Shown here: positions 5,889 through 12,023 of the stretch, one piece after another
How the letters are laid out: every line of letters starts with the position of its first letter
Numbering within the stretch: position 1 is the stretch's first letter
Source: a virus
Virus record (IMG/VR): IMGVR_UViG_3300043392_000003
Coordinates: 1 to 32,196 of that record
DNA: 32,196 nt
Strand: one strand, 5' to 3'
Made by a program: the position numbers and the translations under genes
The notes under the pieces: model-generated
Databases searched by the model: none
What the model was told of the DNA's origin: nothing
What the model saw: the letters and a program-made list of their open reading frames with translations, nothing else

Positions 5889-5994
5889 GAACAAACAACA
5901 CGAGAGAGCCAGCGAAGCGTTGGCTTTCTTTGGACTTTGCGGAATAATTTCCGTATGGATCATTTACTTAATTGCTTATTTATTTGAATTATGA
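5875..5994 (+). CDS. Small membrane protein (39 aa)
   Basis: MSQGKNKQHERASEALAFFG, then a transmembrane helix at about residues 17-37 (FFGLCGIISVWIIYLIAYLF). The charged N-terminus is probably cytoplasmic. Coding is supported by the 14-nt overlap with the upstream gene and the ATGA overlap with the downstream one. Function unknown. Confidence 0.6.
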   Translation: MSQGKNKQHERASEALAFFGLCGIISVWIIYLIAYLFEL

Positions 5995-6122
5995 AAGAGC
6001 TAACCTTTAACCAATGGCAAGCACATCTTGCTAAGGAACTACAAAACAACTATCGTAAACTAAAACTTATTAAAATAGATAAAAAACAAAGAAATAGTTT
6101 GATTTCTAAGAATAAAGTATAA
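5991..6122 (+). CDS. Small basic hypothetical protein (43 aa)
   Basis: MKELTFNQWQAHLAKELQNN, then a strongly basic tail (YRKLKLIKIDKKQRN). It could bind nucleic acid. Its stop (TAA 6120-6122) coincides with the left border of the HNH cassette at 6118-6767, so in an ancestor lacking the cassette it would lie a few bases upstream of the DUF4373 gene. Confidence 0.55.
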   Translation: MKELTFNQWQAHLAKELQNNYRKLKLIKIDKKQRNSLISKNKV

Positions 6123-6135
6123 TATTGCATTTGTA

Positions 6136-6233
6136 ATCGCCTCCTTACATTATAGCGATAAAGAACTTAAAATGCTCTCATTTAATGAAACCGAAGTAAG
6201 GAGCGGTGGATTTATTTGGGAGCTTTTTATTTT
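6136..6233 (+). promoter_or_regulatory. Structured mRNA leader of an HNH gene: two hairpins with kissing loops
   Basis: Hairpin 1 is ATCGC (6136-6140) with GCGAT (6155-6159), loop starting CTCCTTAC (6141-6148). Hairpin 2 is 6174-6192 with 6205-6223, about 12 of 19 positions paired, GCTC/GAGC at the base. Its loop holds GTAAGGAG (6196-6203), an exact 8-nt complement of loop 1. A U-rich decamer (6224-6233) separates it from ATG 6234, the same spacing as in the leader at 3195-3283. GTAAGGAG is also the best Shine-Dalgarno-like sequence nearby, though 30 nt from the ATG. Upstream, GCATTTG (6127-6133) weakly resembles a -7 element. Confidence 0.65.
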
Positions 6234-6767
6234 ATGAAAAATTTAGAATGGTATCCATTTTTTTATAATGGATCTGAAACAAACATTGAAGCTACTAAAT
6301 GTGGTAGATTAAGAAAAGTAGAAAAAGATTGGTACGGAAAAGGTAAAGGTAAAAATCGAGTAGTGTATGGAGAAATAGATTTAATGCAAAAAAAAATATC
6401 TAATTCTGGTTACAAGCAAATTAATGTAAGAGTAAATAATAATTTAAGTAGACCATTTACAGTTCATCAAATTATGGCTGCCATTTTTTTAAATCATAAT
6501 ATAGATGGTCATAAATTTGTAATAGATCATATTGATTCCAATAAATTAAATAATAATATTAAAAATTTACGAATTGTGTCGGCAAGACAAAATTGTTCAA
6601 AAGAGAAAACCTTAGTATCAGGACTTCCAGCTGGTGTTCATTTTCATAAACCATTGCAAAAATATGCTTCAAGAATTCATTATAATGGTAAAAAGCATTT
6701 TTTAGGATATTATAACAATATTGAACAAGCATCACAAGCATATCAAACTGCTTTAAACAATTTATAA
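6234..6767 (+). CDS. HNH homing endonuclease with AP2 domain
   Basis: 177 aa from ATG 6234; an in-frame TTG at 6216 lies within the leader hairpin and is rejected. Residues 55-75 precede the nuclease. HNH core: His78 in VHQIMAAIF, Asp98-His99 in VIDHIDSNK, then NNNIKNLRIVSARQN. Residues 132-172 are an AP2-type domain (GVHFHKPLQKYASRIHYNGK, FLGYYNNIEQASQAY). It is related in architecture to the nuclease at 3284. TATAA occurs at both borders (6118-6122 and 6763-6767), and the element separates two early genes without damaging either. Confidence 0.9.
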   Translation: MKNLEWYPFFYNGSETNIEATKCGRLRKVEKDWYGKGKGKNRVVYGEIDLMQKKISNSGYKQINVRVNNNLSRPFTVHQIMAAIFLNHNIDGHKFVIDHIDSNKLNNNIKNLRIVSARQNCSKEKTLVSGLPAGVHFHKPLQKYASRIHYNGKKHFLGYYNNIEQASQAYQTALNNL

Positions 6768-6769
6768 CA

Positions 6770-7453
6770 ATGGAAAAAGAAGCTTATTATTTCCCGCATT
6801 TTTGTAATGCAAGACACGACCGAAAGATTCGGAGATTAAGAAAGGAATTAGGAGTTGAGGGTTATGGCATATACTTTATGCTATTAGAAACTCTAAGGGA
6901 GCAACAAGACCTTATGTATCCTTTAGAGGATTTAGACTTGTTAGCAGAAGAGTTTGGAGTATCAGAGGCAAAGATTCAAGTAACTGTCAGCAAGTACGAT
7001 CTATTTGAAATAGATGAATCGCAAAAGTTTTTCTCTCCGAAGATGTTAGTTTACTTAGAGCCTTACTTTAGAATGAAAGAGCAGAGGAGAGAAGCTGGTT
7101 TAAGGTCAGCAGAGAAACGAAAACTCAACGACCGTTCAACGACCGTTGAACAAAGTAAAGAAAAGGAAAGTAAAGTAAATGAAATAAAAGAAAAAGAAAG
7201 TAAAGTATCTTTTAGTGTTCAACTTTTACAATACGTTGTTGAATTAGGAGATGAATACGACAACTTTTATTCTTACTGGACAGAGAAAGATAAAAAAGGA
7301 AAAGAGAGATGGGAAAACGAAAAGTATTTCGATATTAGCAGAAGAATAAAAACTTGGATTACTAACTCAACTAAATTTAAAACTAATGGAACTAATAACT
7401 CAGAGAAACTTGGAACATCAGCTGCAAGAATGGAAGCCCTCCGTAATTGGTAA
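6770..7453 (+). CDS. DUF4373 (Lin1244/Lin1753-type) replication initiator-like protein
   Basis: 227 aa. The N-terminal domain (residues 1-110) matches the DUF4373 pattern: YYFPHFCNARHDRKIRRLRK, GVEGYGIYFMLLETLREQ, DLLAEEFGV and a winged-helix-like end. A Lys/Glu-rich linker (residues 115-145) leads to a C-terminal segment with FYSYWTEKDKKGKERWENEK and FDISRRIKTWI, typical of phage DnaD/replisome-organiser proteins. It probably binds the phage origin and recruits host replication proteins, since no phage polymerase or helicase is present in this genome. Family assignment is strong, the exact role inferred. Confidence 0.88.
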   Translation: MEKEAYYFPHFCNARHDRKIRRLRKELGVEGYGIYFMLLETLREQQDLMYPLEDLDLLAEEFGVSEAKIQVTVSKYDLFEIDESQKFFSPKMLVYLEPYFRMKEQRREAGLRSAEKRKLNDRSTTVEQSKEKESKVNEIKEKESKVSFSVQLLQYVVELGDEYDNFYSYWTEKDKKGKERWENEKYFDISRRIKTWITNSTKFKTNGTNNSEKLGTSAARMEALRNW

Positions 7454-8117
7454 TGCTTTAGCAGAGCAGTTAATGCAAGCAAGAAGAGGCAATACTTTGC
7501 GTGTAACGGAAGAAAAAGAGTTAAAGCAAGTATTACGTTACTCAATGCTTTTGGTTGGCTTACGAGCAAACAATATGCCAACTGAAGAAGAAAGCTTTGT
7601 ACTTATTAACTTTATCAAAACTAATTTTGGCAATGTTACTTTAGCAGAGATAAAACTTGCCTTTGATATGGCAGTAGCTGGTAAACTTGGAATAGATGCT
7701 AAATGCTATGAGAACTTTTCTTGTGAATTTTTTGGTAGAATTATGGCAAGATACTTAGAGTTTTCAGCTCAAGAAACACGGATCGTTGCACAAAGAGTTG
7801 TTGAAGATGAGCCATTGCCAAAGCCAAGCCAAGAAGAACTTAAAGCACAAGCAATAGTAAACGCTAATGACTATGCTCATAGTGTTGCAAATGATAAGAA
7901 GTTTAAATGGTATGAGGGAGGATTAAGCTCATTGTATGACATAGCTAAGGAAACTGGAATACTTCGATTATCAGGAGAGGAAAAGCAAGAGATATGGAGC
8001 AAGTGTAATGGAGATGTTAACTTAGCAAAGGTACAAGGATATAAGAAATTTATTCAGAACTTGGCAGACTTCGATGTAAGATTGGATGAAGCTGGAAATA
8101 TTAAACCGATAGAATAA
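7386..8117 (+). CDS. Phage replication-associated protein, helicase-loader-like candidate
   Basis: 243 aa. Helical protein with LRYSMLLVGLRANNMPTEEE, FVLINFIKTNFGNVTLAEIK and AFDMAVAGKLGIDAKCYENF, a pattern I recognise from Bacteroidota prophages as a protein encoded just after DUF4373 initiators. A pairing of initiator and loader is inferred from gene order; no Walker motif is present, so it is not a DnaC-type ATPase. The start at 7386 overlaps the initiator gene by 68 nt. The C-terminal part (KWYEGGLSSLYDIAKETGIL) is a second small domain. Confidence 0.7.
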   Translation: MELITQRNLEHQLQEWKPSVIGNALAEQLMQARRGNTLRVTEEKELKQVLRYSMLLVGLRANNMPTEEESFVLINFIKTNFGNVTLAEIKLAFDMAVAGKLGIDAKCYENFSCEFFGRIMARYLEFSAQETRIVAQRVVEDEPLPKPSQEELKAQAIVNANDYAHSVANDKKFKWYEGGLSSLYDIAKETGILRLSGEEKQEIWSKCNGDVNLAKVQGYKKFIQNLADFDVRLDEAGNIKPIE

Positions 8118-8323
8118 TGAGAAAACTAACAATTTTATTAATGGCTTGCATAGCTGGCTATTATTTTTGGACAATAAATAAAAAAGAATTAGAGCATCCG
8201 CATAAGCCAGTATATTTGCAAGTAGTTGAGCAAGACTTTCACGATGACTTCGATTCAACTTATTATTACTACGGATGCAAAACTGATACATTCACTTCAA
8301 AACATAAATGCAATGGCAAATAG
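8117..8323 (+). CDS. Small membrane-anchored protein
   Basis: 68 aa. Hydrophobic N-terminus (LTILLMACIAGYYFWTI, residues 4-20) acting as uncleaved anchor or signal, then a polar Tyr/Asp/His-rich tail with two Cys (YYYYGCKTDTFTSKHKCNGK) expected in the periplasm, where a disulfide is possible. Starts with TAATG overlap after the replication gene and overlaps the zinc-ribbon gene by 11 nt. Function unknown. Confidence 0.6.
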   Translation: MRKLTILLMACIAGYYFWTINKKELEHPHKPVYLQVVEQDFHDDFDSTYYYYGCKTDTFTSKHKCNGK

Positions 8324-8840
8324 AGCAGAAACATTGACACAAAACGAATTGCATTGCCCTAATTGCAATTACGATTATGCCAATGATAATTTGATTGAAC
8401 GATTCAATAGATCGGGGAATACAAAGTCAATAAACTTACGATGCGATTGCAAGCAATTATTAGCACTTAAGAAGCTTTCAAATTTCTTTAAGATATACGA
8501 CATTACCGAAATAAAGAAGCGAGATAATGCAAGAGAAAAACTCAAGCGACAAGGGAAGCTTCGTAAAGAATATCGAAATCATTGGAATCTAAGACACGAT
8601 AATTACTTAACTTGTTACTGGTGCAATCACGATAACGATTTAAAAGGAGTTCAAGATATGTTTAAGGCTTTCCCATTGAAAGATAGAATTCATTATTCTT
8701 GCGATAAATGTAATAGAAAGTCAAGCATACAAATTACTTCAAGAGGATTTTATGTAATGCATCCAGCTGATAAGCACAGGTATCTTCGAAATGTAGCAAA
8801 AGGAACTGCAAGATTAATCACTTTAAAAGACCATATTTAG
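8313..8840 (+). CDS. Zinc-ribbon protein with four CxxC-type motifs
   Basis: 175 aa from ATG 8313; an in-frame TTG at 8226 would lie deep in the upstream gene. It has four paired-cysteine knuckles: CPNC near residue 19, CDC near 48, CYWC near 110 and CDKC near 141. The spacing implies two zinc ribbons, separated by a Lys/Arg-rich helical linker (DNAREKLKRQGKLRKEYRNH). Such proteins usually bind nucleic acid, but I cannot name a family. It is followed after 2 nt by the RusA gene. Confidence 0.75.
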   Translation: MANRAETLTQNELHCPNCNYDYANDNLIERFNRSGNTKSINLRCDCKQLLALKKLSNFFKIYDITEIKKRDNAREKLKRQGKLRKEYRNHWNLRHDNYLTCYWCNHDNDLKGVQDMFKAFPLKDRIHYSCDKCNRKSSIQITSRGFYVMHPADKHRYLRNVAKGTARLITLKDHI

Positions 8841-8842
8841 CA

Positions 8843-9181
8843 ATGTTACTAACTATCAAAGGACAAGTTCCAAGTAAGAGTAATGGCTATCGCATAGCTA
8901 ACAATCGCTTGTTTAAATCAAGAGAGCTTAAAGAATACGAAGAGGCATTCGCTTGGCAAGCAATGAAAGTATTGCAAGAGTTTAACGATAAGTTTGGGAT
9001 AACTATGAAAGTTTATTTCCAGTCAAATCGTTCAGACTTGGACAATGCAGCTAAGGTAATTTTAGATTGCTTGCAGACATCAGGAATTATCAAGAATGAT
9101 AGGAACTGCTGGCAGTTGCAAATGACAAAAGAAATAGATAAATTGAATCCAAGAGTTGAGTTATTTATTTACGAACTTTGA
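8843..9181 (+). CDS. rusA: RusA-like Holliday junction resolvase
   Basis: 112 aa. RusA cleaves four-way junctions symmetrically. The metal-binding acidic residues are visible as Asp65 and Asp67 in SNRSDLDNAAKVILDCLQ and Asp86 in IIKNDRN; the N-terminal PSKSNGYRIA segment matches the family start. Length is typical (about 120 aa). With ERF and the SSB-tip protein it completes a compact recombination set that would resolve junctions before packaging. Confidence 0.92.
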   Translation: MLLTIKGQVPSKSNGYRIANNRLFKSRELKEYEEAFAWQAMKVLQEFNDKFGITMKVYFQSNRSDLDNAAKVILDCLQTSGIIKNDRNCWQLQMTKEIDKLNPRVELFIYEL

Positions 9182-9200
9182 ATAATCATTTTTTATCAAT

Positions 9201-9452
9201 ATGGCAAAAGCAAGAAAGCATTACTATCGGTCAGCAGATAAGACCATTTATGTCGAAATAGATTACGACAAACTATTTCACGACCATTATTCACAAGAGG
9301 GAAAGAAGCGATGGTTACTCGGAGCTGACACGGATCGCATCGAAGCATTTTTAAAAGGGAGAGGTTATGTTAAAATCAACAAGCAACAACACGATAAGTT
9401 CAGAGAAACTCTTACCATCGAATTACCAACAAGCCCTGTCTTGGATAGATGA
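9201..9452 (+). CDS. Hypothetical protein
   Basis: 83 aa, basic. Contains ARKHYYRSADKTIYVEIDYD and KKRWLLGADTDRIEAFLKGR. No membrane segment or known motif; looks like a small alpha/beta domain. It follows rusA after a 19-nt gap and overlaps the next gene by 86 nt. Confidence 0.6.
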   Translation: MAKARKHYYRSADKTIYVEIDYDKLFHDHYSQEGKKRWLLGADTDRIEAFLKGRGYVKINKQQHDKFRETLTIELPTSPVLDR

Positions 9453-9633
9453 GCAATTGACAAAGCCTAACCAGTTTAATATCAATCTTGGCGGAGGCAT
9501 TATTATTATTGATTTGCATAAGTGCTTGGAAGTCAAGAGAGAAAGATTGCTTAACTTAGATGGATATAACCAAAAAGTTGTATTTTTACAAACGAAGATA
9601 ATTAAAGACCATTTGAAATATGAAACTAACTGA
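9367..9633 (+). CDS. Hypothetical protein overlapping two neighbours
   Basis: 88 aa. Starts at ATG 9367 inside the upstream gene and overlaps the downstream ATG (9620) by 14 nt. The section outside the overlap (SWIDEQLTKPNQFNINLGGG, IIIIDLHKCLEVKRERLLNL) is plausible protein with a hydrophobic strand and a helix. No ATG is available after the overlap, only TTG. Confidence is limited by the long overlap. Confidence 0.5.
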   Translation: MLKSTSNNTISSEKLLPSNYQQALSWIDEQLTKPNQFNINLGGGIIIIDLHKCLEVKRERLLNLDGYNQKVVFLQTKIIKDHLKYETN

Positions 9634-9964
9634 AAGAGAAACAATAGTAATATATGCTGGATTAACTAATGCTTTAATTGACCATATAGACAATGACTTT
9701 AGAAAGAACATCTTTAACAAGCAGAGCTTAAAGTTTAAAAGCAATGCTGTACTAAAAGAGCTTGAATCAATTACCGATAGGCTATACTCAAAGGAAGCAT
9801 CCGCTGAAGCAGTTGACCAACATATCGAAGCTGGCAACATTATGATTAAGTTATTCCGAATTGGAATACAAATGTCAGATATGGATGAGGTAAAACACGA
9901 TGGATTGAATACTCAAATGAATTTATTACTTAAATCTTACGGAATAGATGGAATCGAATTTTAA
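9620..9964 (+). CDS. Helical hypothetical protein
   Basis: 114 aa, predicted almost entirely helical: MKLTERETIVIYAGLTNALI, then LKELESITDRLYSKEASAEA and QHIEAGNIMIKLFRIGIQMS. Soluble, weakly acidic, no catalytic motif. It overlaps the DUF3310 gene by 17 nt. Function unknown. Confidence 0.65.
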   Translation: MKLTERETIVIYAGLTNALIDHIDNDFRKNIFNKQSLKFKSNAVLKELESITDRLYSKEASAEAVDQHIEAGNIMIKLFRIGIQMSDMDEVKHDGLNTQMNLLLKSYGIDGIEF

Positions 9965-10205
9965 TGGCTTAGACCAAACTTTACTTGAAATGACTCGTGA
10001 AGTTAAAGATATGGTTAATTCCCCAGCTCATTATCAGGGCAAAAAATTTGAGGTAATTGACATAATTAACGACTACTCATTGAACTTTGAGTTAGGGAAT
10101 GCAATCAAGTATATCTTGCGAGCAGATAAGAAAGGGAATAAGAAGCAAGACATTGAAAAAGCTATTTGGTATCTCAATCACGAGTTATCAAAATTTAAAG
10201 GATAA
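9948..10205 (+). CDS. DUF3310 (SaV-like) protein
   Basis: 85 aa. VNSPAHYQGKKFEVIDIIND, then FELGNAIKYILRADKKGNKK and DIEKAIWYLNHEL are the hallmark of DUF3310, a small helical family widespread in phages, sometimes labelled nucleotide kinase-like although no kinase motif is present. The His/Tyr of HY and the RAxxKG segment are conserved family positions. It is the last of the contiguous early series; a short gap with the TCGTTTAT octamer follows. Confidence 0.88.
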   Translation: MESNFNGLDQTLLEMTREVKDMVNSPAHYQGKKFEVIDIINDYSLNFELGNAIKYILRADKKGNKKQDIEKAIWYLNHELSKFKG

Positions 10206-10218
10206 AACGATACTTTTT

Positions 10219-10226
10219 TCGTTTAT
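10219..10226 (+). promoter_or_regulatory. TCGTTTAT octamer upstream of the regulatory block
   Basis: Exact copy of the octamer found 5 nt before the ATG of three late genes (13256, 22367, 25385). Here it is 15 nt before ATG 10242, the first gene of the block holding the sigma-like factor. The AACAAW upstream half is not at the expected distance. It may be an autoregulatory site or a chance match. Confidence 0.35.
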
Positions 10227-10241
10227 ATAAAAAAGAGATAT

Positions 10242-10421
10242 ATGAAACCTGAAGAAAGGGCATCTTTCCTATGCAATCACGCTAATTTCTTTTGTAGAGA
10301 TAGAGCCAATGCCATAGAATTAGCTTTGCTTATATGCGAGCTAATACTTGAGAATCGTTTGAAAGAAGATGATAGAGTATATTGGAAGCTTACTGTTGAA
10401 GAGATATATAAACTACGATGA
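10242..10421 (+). CDS. Small hypothetical protein (59 aa), first gene of the regulatory block
   Basis: MKPEERASFLCNHANFFCRD followed by helical RANAIELALLICELILENR and a C-terminal VEEIYKLR. Two Cys at 11 and 18 and His13 are noticeable. Its TGA overlaps the ATG of the sigma-like gene (ATGA), so the two are probably co-translated. No family recognised; a regulator of the downstream sigma factor is conceivable but not shown. Confidence 0.6.
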   Translation: MKPEERASFLCNHANFFCRDRANAIELALLICELILENRLKEDDRVYWKLTVEEIYKLR

Positions 10422-10867
10422 ATCACATATACTCGAAGCATAAACATTGGATTCGTGTGGTGGAAAAGTTTGGCGAAGTACATTATGCAGAAGATGTAGT
10501 GCAAGAGGCATACATCAAAGTTTTTGAAAAGGACATCAACGAAGCCTACTTTTACTTTACGCTACGATCCCTTACAATGGACTTGCATCGAAAGAAAGTT
10601 GAAAAGGTAGAGATAACAAAAGAGATAGAATACTCGTTAATAGAAGAGAATGATGAGTATATCATTGACCTTGCAAAGCCTTACCAAGATTACATCGAAA
10701 CTTGGGATTGGTATGATAAGAAGCTATTCATGCTTTGGATTGAATCAGGAGTAAGTATGAGAGAAATAGCAAGAAGAACGAATATCGGTTTCATGTCAGT
10801 TTACAATACAATTAAAAATTGCAAAGAAAAGATTAAACAATGGGAAAAAGAAAATCACAAGGCTTAG
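10418..10867 (+). CDS. Phage-encoded ECF-like sigma factor
   Basis: 149 aa, very compact. Residues 22-60 read as sigma region 2 (YAEDVVQEAYIKVFEKD with the conserved D-VQE-F pattern, then FYFTLRSLTMDLHRKK, the region 2.3/2.4-like helix). Residues 108-140 form a region 4 helix-turn-helix (SGVSMREIARRTNIGFMSVY, then NTIKNCKEKIK). This two-domain form is that of ECF sigma factors, so the protein could direct host RNA polymerase to phage promoters. It precedes the packaging genes, the usual place for a late regulator. An alternative is a sigma-like DNA-binding protein without polymerase function. Confidence 0.75.
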   Translation: MNHIYSKHKHWIRVVEKFGEVHYAEDVVQEAYIKVFEKDINEAYFYFTLRSLTMDLHRKKVEKVEITKEIEYSLIEENDEYIIDLAKPYQDYIETWDWYDKKLFMLWIESGVSMREIARRTNIGFMSVYNTIKNCKEKIKQWEKENHKA

Positions 10868-11202
10868 GCGATTCGATAGAAAAGCTTACCGAAGCAACTG
10901 GAATTAAAAAGGCAGTTGAATTATTTAGCGAGATTACTGGTTTAGATTGCGGATGCGATGAAAGAAAGGAGAAACTCAACAAAATCTTTCCTTACAAAAA
11001 GCCTAATTGCTTGAACGAGGAAGATTATAACTACTTAAAAGAGTTCTTTGCAAGCAATCCAAGCCAAATTACTCCAGTAGTTCAAAGGGAATTATCAGCT
11101 ATTTACAAGAATATATTTAATGTGAACTTAGAGTCAACTTCTTGTTCATCTTGTTGGAGAGATTACATCGGGGAAATTAGAAGAATTTATAACGAATATT
11201 AA
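10840..11202 (+). CDS. Conserved Cys-containing phage protein, partner of the sigma-like gene
   Basis: 120 aa. GLGDSIEKLTEATGIKKAVE, then LDCGCDERKEKLNKIFPYKK and a C-terminal TSCSSCWRDYIGEI. Cys37, Cys39, Cys57, Cys102 and Cys105 could make a zinc site. I recognise the family from Bacteroidota phages and prophages near the terminase but know no function. It overlaps the sigma-like gene by 28 nt and ends 1 nt before the TerS ATG, so it is expressed with both. A zinc-binding anti-sigma or transcription co-factor is one possibility, speculative. Confidence 0.7.
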   Translation: MGKRKSQGLGDSIEKLTEATGIKKAVELFSEITGLDCGCDERKEKLNKIFPYKKPNCLNEEDYNYLKEFFASNPSQITPVVQRELSAIYKNIFNVNLESTSCSSCWRDYIGEIRRIYNEY

Positions 11203-11203
11203 A

Positions 11204-11464
11204 ATGGAAGAGAAGCAAAGAGGAGGCAAAAGAGAGGGAGCTGGCAGAAAGTCAAAGGCTGAAGAGCAATCTTTAATTGAGAAGCTATCTCCATTAGAGC
11301 CTAAAGCATTTGAGGCATTAGTAGCAGCATTAGAAGACCATAAAGATTGGGCAGTTAAGTTATTCTTCCAATATCAATACGGAATGCCTAAGCAAGTTAT
11401 TGACCAAAATACAACTCATACGGTTAACGATTTTGATATTAAGGAGATTGTCAAATTCAAATGA
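11204..11464 (+). CDS. terS: Terminase small subunit
   Basis: 86 aa. Starts with the basic GGKREGAGRKSKAEEQ segment typical of Bacteroidota phage small terminases, followed by a helical domain (LEPKAFEALVAALEDHKDWA, KLFFQYQYGMPKQVIDQ). TerS recognises the packaging site and loads TerL. It is shorter than the average TerS but of usual size for this group. Its stop (TGA 11462-11464) is separated from TerL only by the HNH cassette. Removing that would recreate an ATGA overlap between TerS and TerL. Confidence 0.82.
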   Translation: MEEKQRGGKREGAGRKSKAEEQSLIEKLSPLEPKAFEALVAALEDHKDWAVKLFFQYQYGMPKQVIDQNTTHTVNDFDIKEIVKFK

Positions 11465-12023
11465 TAGGGTGTTGCTTTGAAAATCATTTTTAGCTATATT
11501 GCATTATGGAAATATGGAAAAAAATTGATGGCTACCAAGGCTACGAATGTTCTAATTTAGGAAGAATTAAAACATTTAATTGGAAAAATACGGGTAGGGT
11601 TGCAATTATGAAGCCAGCACTTGACAGTTCAGGATATTTGCGAACTGTATTAAAGCGAAATGATGGCAAATTATGTACGATAAAAGTGCATAGAATTATT
11701 TTGCAAACATTTAATCCGAATGACAATAGTAGTATTTTAGAATGTAACCACAAAAACGGGATCAAAAATGACAATAATATTTTGAATCTTGAATGGGTTA
11801 CACGAAAACAAAATTTACAACATTGCAAAGATAACAATTTGCAATATGTTTTAAGAGGAGAAGAGGTAGGCAATTCTGTTCTAACTTCAACAAAAGTACT
11901 TGAGATAAGAAGCAAATTTATTCCAAGAAAATACTCAAGAACAAGATTAGCAAAAGAGTATGGAGTTTCTGAAGCAACAATTAAAGATGTACTTTATAAA
12001 AGAAGTTGGAAACATATATGATA
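11461..12023 (+). mobile_element. HNH homing endonuclease cassette inserted at the TerS-TerL junction
   Basis: ATGATA occurs at 11461-11466 (TerS stop region) and at 12018-12023 (TerL start). Deleting 11461-12017 joins TerS and TerL by an ATGA overlap, the arrangement seen at many other junctions of this genome. The 557-bp unit contains only a short leader and one HNH gene. The direct repeat is short and could be chance, but the restored junction argues for a clean insertion. Confidence 0.5.
11506..12021 (+). CDS. HNH homing endonuclease with C-terminal HTH
   Basis: 171 aa. NUMOD4-like start (MEIWKKIDGYQGYECSNLGR), HNH core with His62 in VHRIILQTF, Asn81-His82 in CNHKNGIKNDN, then NLEWVTRKQN. 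Residues 127-167 contain a helix-turn-helix (TRLAKEYGVSEATIKDVL) instead of the AP2 domain of the two other HNH proteins. Free-standing homing nucleases next to terL are common and usually target terL of competitors. The leader (11465-11505) is short; ATATTGCATT just before the ATG also occurs at 6122-6131. Stop overlaps the TerL ATG. Confidence 0.92.
   Translation: MEIWKKIDGYQGYECSNLGRIKTFNWKNTGRVAIMKPALDSSGYLRTVLKRNDGKLCTIKVHRIILQTFNPNDNSSILECNHKNGIKNDNNILNLEWVTRKQNLQHCKDNNLQYVLRGEEVGNSVLTSTKVLEIRSKFIPRKYSRTRLAKEYGVSEATIKDVLYKRSWKHI

Noticed and set aside
6216-6233. TTG start at 6216 extending the HNH protein by six residues
   Set aside because: The codons lie in the 3' arm of the leader hairpin and the U-rich spacer, and the homologous gene at 3284 starts with ATG at the equivalent position.
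11541-11915. 124-codon open frame on the - strand inside the HNH gene
   Set aside because: Antisense of a well-recognised HNH protein, Leu/Phe/Ser-rich shadow composition, no other gene on that strand anywhere in the genome.
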